Positions 17,915-22,468 of a stretch of DNA of 22,468 nucleotides are shown here, in pieces. Both the position numbers and the translations under genes were made by a program. The number at the start of each line of letters is the position of its first letter. The stretch's first letter is position 1. Origin of the DNA: Chara braunii (taxonomy: Eukaryota; Streptophyta; Charophyceae; Charales; Characeae); NCBI GenBank assembly GCA_003427395.1, contig BFEA01000185.1:408343-430810 (forward strand), given 5' to 3'. Under the pieces are notes generated by a model. The model was not told the DNA's origin, did not search any database, and was given only the letters and a program-made list of their open reading frames with translations.

Positions 17915-18909
17915 CTCGCCCTATTTCATCAAGAAACGGGCGAGATACACAATTTTTCTTTCTCGTTCATTTCACTCCGGTTTTCATCCGCGCAGCACCT
18001 TTCTACCCCAACTCCAATCCTACTAACCTATGATCAAAACTAACCTTGGACTTCAATTCGCCCGCCCTCAAAACCTACATTTCGAACCTTTCCTCGCTTG
18101 ATTCCGTTTGGAGCCGAGCGAGGTACTCATTCTTTCCTTTCCTCCCTTCTTCACTCCCGCCATTTCCATAGCTCGGCGCCGCTCTTCATCCTCATACCAA
18201 CCAACGCACTTACCTGTTACAAAAACCAACCTCTCTATGATGTTCGCCCGGGGCCAAAACCCCGTGATAGCCTCTCGGTTCGCCCAGTCCCATCAAGAAT
18301 TGAGCGAACTATGAGTTTTACAATCGTCCATAGCTACTCCCCCTATTGCCTGTGCCATCTTCATCTTGCCTCCGCATGTACTTTGCGCGCCACCCCGTCC
18401 ATGTTCGTTCGCATTTTTCTTTTTTTCTTTTTTTATGCCTCGCACTCTGCTCGACCTTCCCTGTTCGCCCTTACCTCCCGTTGTCGTTAGAGCTTCCTCC
18501 TTTACTATAAACGTGCAAAATGAGAATGATTCTCCCACTAGAACATGGGGAGATACATGCCTGATTCCACCTTATTTCGCTCGCCTTCGGTGGCACACCG
18601 CGCAGCCCCCACTGCTTGTAGCAGCCGAACCACTGGCCGAATCAAAAAAGTGGCGTGGCCATTCGATTCGGATCGCTTTAAAACCCCCAGTTAGAGTCTT
18701 TCCTCGCCCGAATCCATCGAGATTTGGGCGAGATATAGGATTTTTGCTCCCGCCATAGCTTTATTCCGAACATCTCAGCGCACACCATTTCACTTCTAGC
18801 CCCTATTCTACCAACCCAACAGTCGAACTAACCCTTCCATTCAACTCGCCTTACTTCGAAACCCCAATTTCAAGTCTTACTTCGCCCGATTCCGTCAAGG
18901 AACGGGCGA
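17915..18909 (+). repeat. six-module hairpin array, ~180-bp spacing, compensated stems
   Basis: Each module has an AAAACC-(C/T)C lead, a CTTTCCTCGCCC-like left arm, an inner stem, a loop near ATCAA, and a right arm followed by GATATA- or GATACA-like sequence and a T/C-rich tract. Stems: (1) CTCGCCC / GGGCGAG with TTTC / GAAA, 17915-17944. (2) CCTCGCT / AGCGAGG with TTCC / GGAG, 18092-18123. (3) GTTCGCCCA / TGAGCGAAC, one mismatch, 18278-18309. (4) TCTCCC / GGGAGA, 18531-18553, the most diverged. (5) CTCGCCC / GGGCGAG with AATC / GATT, 18703-18732. (6) TCGCCCG / CGGGCGA with TTCC / GGAA, loop GTCAA, 18882-18909. Inner-stem bases change together on both sides. No coding frame spans the array. 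Confidence 0.8.
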
Positions 18910-19052
18910 GCTATGACTTTTTCCTCCCCACTACTTTACTTTCATCATCTTCTTCGTCCACACCGTCTTCTCCCTCCCAAATACAACACACCCCAACAGC
19001 TCATTGTCGGATAGCAATTCGGGCTATCAAGACCTGCTAACCAAGGCCCGCC

Positions 19053-19136
19053 CTCAACTTATACTTGTCATGTTTGTGCAGGGGCCACGCTAATCTTCCC
19101 GGTATCGTTCTAATATTCATGGATGTCTCGCTGGAC
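19053..19136 (-). pseudogene. U6 snRNA pseudogene, 3'-truncated and strongly diverged
   Basis: Read down from 19136 on the minus strand: GTCCAGCGAGACATCCATG, AGAACGATACCGGGAAGATT, AGCGTGGCCCCTGCACAAAC, then ATGAC and a TATAAGTTGAG tail. The order matches plant U6 nt 1 to ~88. The ACAGAGA box (ACCGGGA) and AGC-ATGG region carry changes, and the terminal ~15 nt are absent. No promoter is visible. Confidence 0.75.
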
Positions 19137-19223
19137 AGTGCCCTGGGAATAGTCCAGGGATATCCCCACGAAGATGGGCAGCTCCGCCCCTGGGTGACTT
19201 AAAATTGTATCATCCTGCCCATC
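19137..19223. repeat. short inverted repeats between the U6 copy and the tRNA-like segment
   Basis: GATGGGCAG (19173-19181) and CTGCCCATC (19215-19223) are exact complements. CCTGG and CCAGG flank a 7-nt gap at 19142-19158. On the minus strand CAGGGGCGGAGCTG occurs, a word common at the ends of plant hAT-like elements, so a small transposon remnant is possible. Confidence 0.45.
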
Positions 19224-19227
19224 TACT

Positions 19228-19304
19228 TCTACTGGAGTTTGAACTCAGGTTTGTATTTTCAAGAGTTTGAAGGGTGTACCATTGCGCTAGACCAGTTGGT
19301 TCTG
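19228..19304 (-). repeat. tRNA-derived (SINE-like) segment
   Basis: On the minus strand a polymerase III A-box-like word (CTGGTCTAGCGCAATGG, near 19294-19278) precedes a B-box-like GAGTTCAAACTCC (19246-19234) at about tRNA spacing. A weak anticodon-arm-like TTCA / TGAA lies between. No full cloverleaf or CCA-compatible acceptor is seen, so a tRNA-derived SINE head is more likely than a tRNA gene. A defined 3' tail was not found. Confidence 0.4.
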
Positions 19305-19334
19305 TCCAATGCTATGGGACCGACACTGCTACAG

Positions 19335-19380
19335 TCCCAAAGAAAAGAAATAAATAAAAAATATAAAAAGTGAAAACAAC
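19335..19380. repeat. A-rich (AAATA/AAAAT) tract
   Basis: Irregular AAATAAATAAAA sequence. Related tracts occur at 19645-19672, 20269-20332 and 22265-22325, two of them followed by or containing GTGAAAACAAC. They could be old retroposon tails. Confidence 0.55.
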
Positions 19381-19402
19381 CATAGAGAAAATAGGGGGGT
19401 GT

Positions 19403-19568
19403 GGGGCCTGCTGCTAATCAGCAGTGTGGGCCGTGGAGAAGCTGGCTCAGGTGCAGATCTTGAGGATAGCAGCAAATATTCGGATGGAAACTGTGTAGAC
19501 CGAGGCGAAAGCAGACTCCATGTGATCACCCGCTGCATCCGCCGCTGCCTTGGTGCCCCCCCCTGACC
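19403..19568. repeat. diverged ~160-bp direct repeat, copy 1
   Basis: Shares GGGCCTGCTGC, GTGCAGATCTTGAGG, AGCAGCAAATAT, TGGAAACT, GCGAAAGCAGACTCCATGTGA and GCCTTGGTGCCCC-like words in order with 19870-20017. Confidence 0.65.
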
Positions 19569-19869
19569 AATTGCAGTAGTGCCTATTTGGTACTTTGCTT
19601 GTTGTACGGCGCCATCCACAGATTGTGCAAAAGAAAAACTTCAGGTTCTGAAATAAATAAATAAAAATAAGTAGGCATTTCCCTTACCCCGCGGCTCCAC
19701 AGGCTGTTGACAAATGGGCACACATAATGGTAGCCTTAGGATCTTGACAAGTTTTTGTGACCGGTCTCGCACCTTGCCGCACCCAACGGGCATGCTCACA
19801 CTCAAACCTCTCACTGCAGATTGTGGGCGACGGGCAGTGCATCTGCAGAGAGCCCTTCCTCAGCACCCC

Positions 19870-20017
19870 CGGGCCTGCTGCGATGCCTGCTGCGTGAGCC
19901 TAGTTGGGGCGGGTCCCAGTGCAGAGCTTGGTGGTAGTAGTAAATATACAAATGAAAACTTGAAGGTCGAAGTGGCGAAGGCTTCCATGTGAACAGCCGC
20001 CTTGGTGTCCCCTGGCC
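19870..20017. repeat. diverged ~150-bp direct repeat, copy 2
   Basis: Matches 19403-19568 (GGGCCTGCTGC, GTGCAGAGCTTGGTGG, AGTAGTAAATAT, TGAAAACT, GCGAAGGCTTCCATGTGA, GCCTTGGTGTCCCCTGGCC), offset by about 467 bp. Downstream, CGGGCACGCTCACGCTCCAAC (from 20059) likewise echoes a CGGGCATGCTCACACTCAAAC-like word near 19789, so the duplicated unit is larger than the core. Confidence 0.65.
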
Positions 20018-20987
20018 GGCCATGCCCAAAGCGGAGTTCACCATCTTTCGAGTCCCATCGGGCACGCTCACGCTCCAACCCTCAGAGGGGCCACGCCGCC
20101 CAAGCCTCTTCCGCTTCGTGGGCTAATCACCTGCTGGTTTGCACGCCCGTTGAAATCCTCAGTCCGTGTTTCAACAGTTCATGGGCGTATCGGTTGAACC
20201 ACGCCCCGCTGGTCCCCGCACACAACTCCGGTACCAGCGTTGTCGCCGCACGCCAGAAACGGCACCGACAACTAAAAATAACTAAAGAGAAATAAAAATA
20301 AAAATAACGGTAAAAATAAAAATACAAACGTCGGAAATCGGAGCTTTGGGGAAGAGAGGCCGTCGTACCCCTCTCAGTTCCGCCGACCGGACCCACGGAT
20401 GGGCCGTCAACAAAAACCAAAGGGGGATAGTCCCGCCAGGCCCTCAACCCCTCGGCTCCTTCCACACTCCACCGCTTCGCTCCACTGCCCGCTGGGCTCG
20501 ATCCCCGTACCTCCGCTGTAACAGTCCGATACCGTAACCTATAGAACTAAGCCCAACCCTGATATCGACATGCGCGGTATTCCATATGAACAGGTGCGGC
20601 GCAGCCCCCAGGCCTCATTCCTACCTCCCATTAGGCACACTACTGCTAGGCTCCTACGCCGACTTGCCCTCTTTGCGCCGTGGCCGCCCCGCATCCTACT
20701 TCGCACGTTAGACTACCAACGGTTACCTATCCCTACCAAGGGCACCTCTTTCTCCTAGTAGCCAGAGTCAGGCCGACCAACTATGTCGGCTGCATAATCC
20801 AAAGTAGAAAAATCACACGCGCGCCTTAATCCCGCGCGCCCACTCCCGCCCTACTCTAATCAAGCAACTTACCTATGAAACCACACGGACCTAGGCGCGT
20901 CTCGCGCAGTACACTTTAGACCTCTACTCTTACTTCCAGTTATTCGCAAAAACTAGGGCAGATACCCTTGTCAGGGTATTCGCCCCG
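20018..20987. other. no gene recognised; GC-rich DNA with one A-rich tract
   Basis: An A-rich tract of AAATA/AAAAT words fills 20269-20332. A GGGCTCGATCCCC word at 20484 resembles a polymerase III B box but has no A box at the right distance. The open frames here are short and unlike any family I know. Confidence 0.4.
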
Positions 20988-21450
20988 ACACCGTGCCACC
21001 AATCCTGCAGCATCTTCCCGCAAAAAAAACAAGTGTCACCGCGCCGCAAATTCGAAAGTGCTTCCCTACCAAAAGAAAAATCAAGTAACGCCGCGTCGCA
21101 AATCCAGCAACACTTCCCCACCAAAGAAAAAATCAAGTGTCGTCGCGCCGCAAATTCGGTAGCACTTGCCTGCCAAAAGAAAATTCAACTGTCGCTATGC
21201 CGAAAATGCGGCGGCACTTACCCGCCAAAAAAAAAATCAAGTGTCGCCGCGCCGCAAATCCGGCAGCACTTCCCTCCCAAAAGAAAAATCAAGTGTCGCC
21301 GCCAACAAGTCCGACAGCACTTCCCTCCCAAAAGAAAAATCAAATGTCATCGCGCCGCAACTTCGGCAACACTTCCCTGCCAAAAGATCAAGTGTCACCA
21401 TGCCGCAAATCCTGCAACACTTCCCTGCCAAAAGAAAAATCAAGTGCCGC
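20988..21450 (+). repeat. 52-bp tandem array, about nine units
   Basis: Units start CAAGTG-like at 21030, 21082, 21134, 21186, 21238, 21290 (51 bp), 21341 (48 bp) and 21389, with a decayed unit before 21030 and a partial one after 21441. The consensus runs CAAGTGTCGCCGCGCCGCAA, then ATCCGGCAGCACTTCCCTCC and CAAAAGAAAAAT. Most units also offer a CACTT / AAGTG inverted pair across each unit junction. Because 52 is not a multiple of three, the reading frame shifts at each unit and the open frames here are not evidence of a protein. The CGGCAGCACTTCCC part matches the motif of the array at 13.4-13.9 kb. Confidence 0.95.
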
Positions 21451-22027
21451 CTTGAAGAGTGACCGTCACCGGTGCCGAAAATGACATCATTGTCAACCCC
21501 GTAAAAATGGGGTTTCGTTGTCGAATTCAACGGTCGACACCTCCCTTCCACTTGCTTGGTTGCACCGCTGCCTCTTGCAGTACCGTCGTTGCCCCCCCCC
21601 TCAAGAAGAAGCCTGGCCAGAGGGTGGAGCAAAATGCCCCAGCCTCAGCTATGGCTGCCTTCCTCCTGGTACTCCTTGTACTCCTGCAGACCTCCAGTCT
21701 CCTCCAGCAGCAGTCCTCCAGCTCCCTCAGCAGCGCCTCAGCACCTCATCTCAACACTCAAGTGTGTTGTCACATACTGGCAGAGTGAGGGCTTTGTGTG
21801 GCGATTGGGGGACAACTGCCTCTTTTGTAGTGGGTGGGAAGTGCTTGGACTCAGCAGCCCTCAGGCAAAATTCGTCACTTGCCTGGGGCCCTTGATTCGA
21901 TCAAGATTGGGTTTGAGGTTGTCGCATCTCAGCCACACACGTAGAAAGGAAGTTACCCTCAACTGCCTCCTTCCTTTTTTCCTTTTTCCCCTGTACCCAG
22001 CACTTTATCAAGTGGAGGTACGCCACG
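21451..22027. other. CAG/CTCC-rich DNA, no gene supported
   Basis: All three plus frames are open through 21556-21788 because of CTCCAG-type simple sequence, giving Pro/Ser/Gln- or Leu-rich products. The apparent leucine-rich stretch near 21655 is a product of CTCCTG words and not a convincing signal peptide. CAACTGCCTC followed by a pyrimidine tract recurs (21810 and 21960) and also resembles CAATTGCCTC at 16904. Confidence 0.45.
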
Positions 22028-22155
22028 AAAGTGGTTGTACATAGCCAACCACTTTCCCCCCTGTCCCTTCAAGTTACGGGTTTGGCCTGAATAGCCACAT
22101 TCAGGCCAATTTAACCCGTACTTGAAGTACGGTCGCGGCCACGTTCGTGGTTGTG
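22028..22155. repeat. three closely packed hairpins, two with long perfect stems
   Basis: (1) AAAGTGGTTG / CAACCACTTT, 22028-22037 and 22046-22055, 10-bp perfect stem. (2) TTGGCCTGAAT / ATTCAGGCCAA inside an outer ACGGGTT / AACCCGT and CAAG / CTTG, covering 22070-22124. This is the strongest single inverted repeat in the window. (3) CCAC / GTGG with loop GTTC, 22139-22150. The stems are unrelated to one another. A T/C-rich stretch follows. Function is unknown. Confidence 0.8.
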
Positions 22156-22159
22156 GTTG

Positions 22160-22450
22160 TTGCTTTCCTCCCCCTTGCATTTCTTCCCCCCCCTTGTTTT
22201 TTTTCAAAGTTTTACTTTGTTTGAGCCCTTCCCCTTTTTCCTCGTTTCCCCAACGGCCACGTGAGAAAAGTGAAAACAACAAAAATTAAAATTAAAACTA
22301 AAAACAAAAACGAAAAGAAAAACAACCTCACCTTTCCTACCTTTAGTAGAGCAGGCCGTGGCAGTGGATCTCCCGTTGTCCCAAGGGCAGATTCATTCGA
22401 TTTTGCTCACCTGATCGTTGCAAGTACCATGGGGCCAACGGCGTGGTTGG
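22160..22450. other. C/T-rich then A-rich non-coding DNA
   Basis: A pyrimidine-rich stretch (22165-22250) is followed by an A-rich tract (22265-22325) of AAAAT, AAAAC and AAAAG words, then unremarkable sequence. No gene is seen. Confidence 0.5.
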
Positions 22451-22468
22451 TCTCTCTCTCTCTCTCTC
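22451..22468. repeat. (TC)n microsatellite at window end
   Basis: TC units run to the last base, mirroring the (TC)n at the window start. Confidence 0.9.

Noticed and set aside
14212-18909. Hammerhead or other self-cleaving ribozyme in the hairpin arrays
   Set aside because: The required CTGATGA and GAAA core pair was not seen in a consistent arrangement around any hairpin.
20484-20496. Polymerase III B box (GGGCTCGATCCCC)
   Set aside because: No A box lies 30-60 bp upstream, and no terminator or tRNA-like arms are seen.
20988-21450. CRISPR-like array (regular 52-bp period)
   Set aside because: The whole 52-bp unit is repeated with scattered substitutions. There are no unique spacers and no cas genes, and the DNA is plant-like. 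It is an ordinary tandem repeat.
21033-21484. 115-140 residue Lys/Ser/Pro-rich proteins in overlapping frames
   Set aside because: Three frames are open at once because the 52-bp unit lacks stops, and unit length shifts the frame each repeat. This is a repeat artefact.
21655-21720. Signal peptide or membrane segment (leucine-rich stretch after Met-Ala-Ala)
   Set aside because: It is produced by CTCCTG and CTCCAG simple sequence that is open in all three frames, and the frame soon ends without a recognisable mature protein.

Overview
The window looks like repeat-dense nuclear DNA from a plant (streptophyte). The best evidence is three minus-strand U6 snRNA remnants. Their 5' stem-loop and 3' tail are of the plant type (GTCC-TTCGG-GACATCCG start, TAAATCGAGAAATGG near the end), not the animal type. 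I found no convincing intact protein-coding gene: no reverse transcriptase, integrase, transposase or housekeeping domain is recognisable in any frame, and most open frames lie in low-complexity or tandem-repeat DNA. The window starts and ends in (TC)n, so it may be a contig bounded by microsatellites.

Layout. 1-404: microsatellite, two U6 remnants in tandem and three short hairpins. 405-2649: ordinary AT-leaning DNA. 2650-5812: a cluster of related non-autonomous DNA elements with GC-rich ends and AT-rich cores. The copy at 5029-5780 has a perfect 8-bp target-site duplication and hAT-like termini. 5813-8500: AT-rich DNA with small tandem duplications and a (TG)n tract. 8626-12600: a polypurine tract, a pair of diverged ~0.5 kb direct repeats (9133-9607 and 11473-12016) and a TATA box at 12571. 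I read this as remains of a long, apparently non-coding LTR-type element. 13365-14933: two hairpin arrays around a second TATA box. 15413-16550: CAG-like cryptic simple sequence. 16653-17513: a possible but weak set of short exons. 17752-18932: a third hairpin array. 19053-20017: a third U6 remnant, a tRNA-like (SINE-like) segment and a diverged duplication. 20988-21450: a 52-bp tandem array. 22028-22155: three closely packed hairpins.

The most unusual content is the set of hairpin arrays. In the 14.2-14.9 kb array, seven copies of one loop sequence (core ACCCAAACTTATGGA) each sit between arms that are complementary to each other but differ from copy to copy. In the 17.9-18.9 kb array, six modules keep the same stem-inner stem-loop plan while the stem bases change in a compensated way. 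The ~120-bp array at 13.4-13.9 kb shows the same behaviour, and it shares a CGGCAGC-CTTCCC motif with the 52-bp array and with a single unit at 11.42 kb. This pattern suggests that a folded RNA or DNA shape, rather than the sequence, is being kept in a non-coding retroelement-like region.
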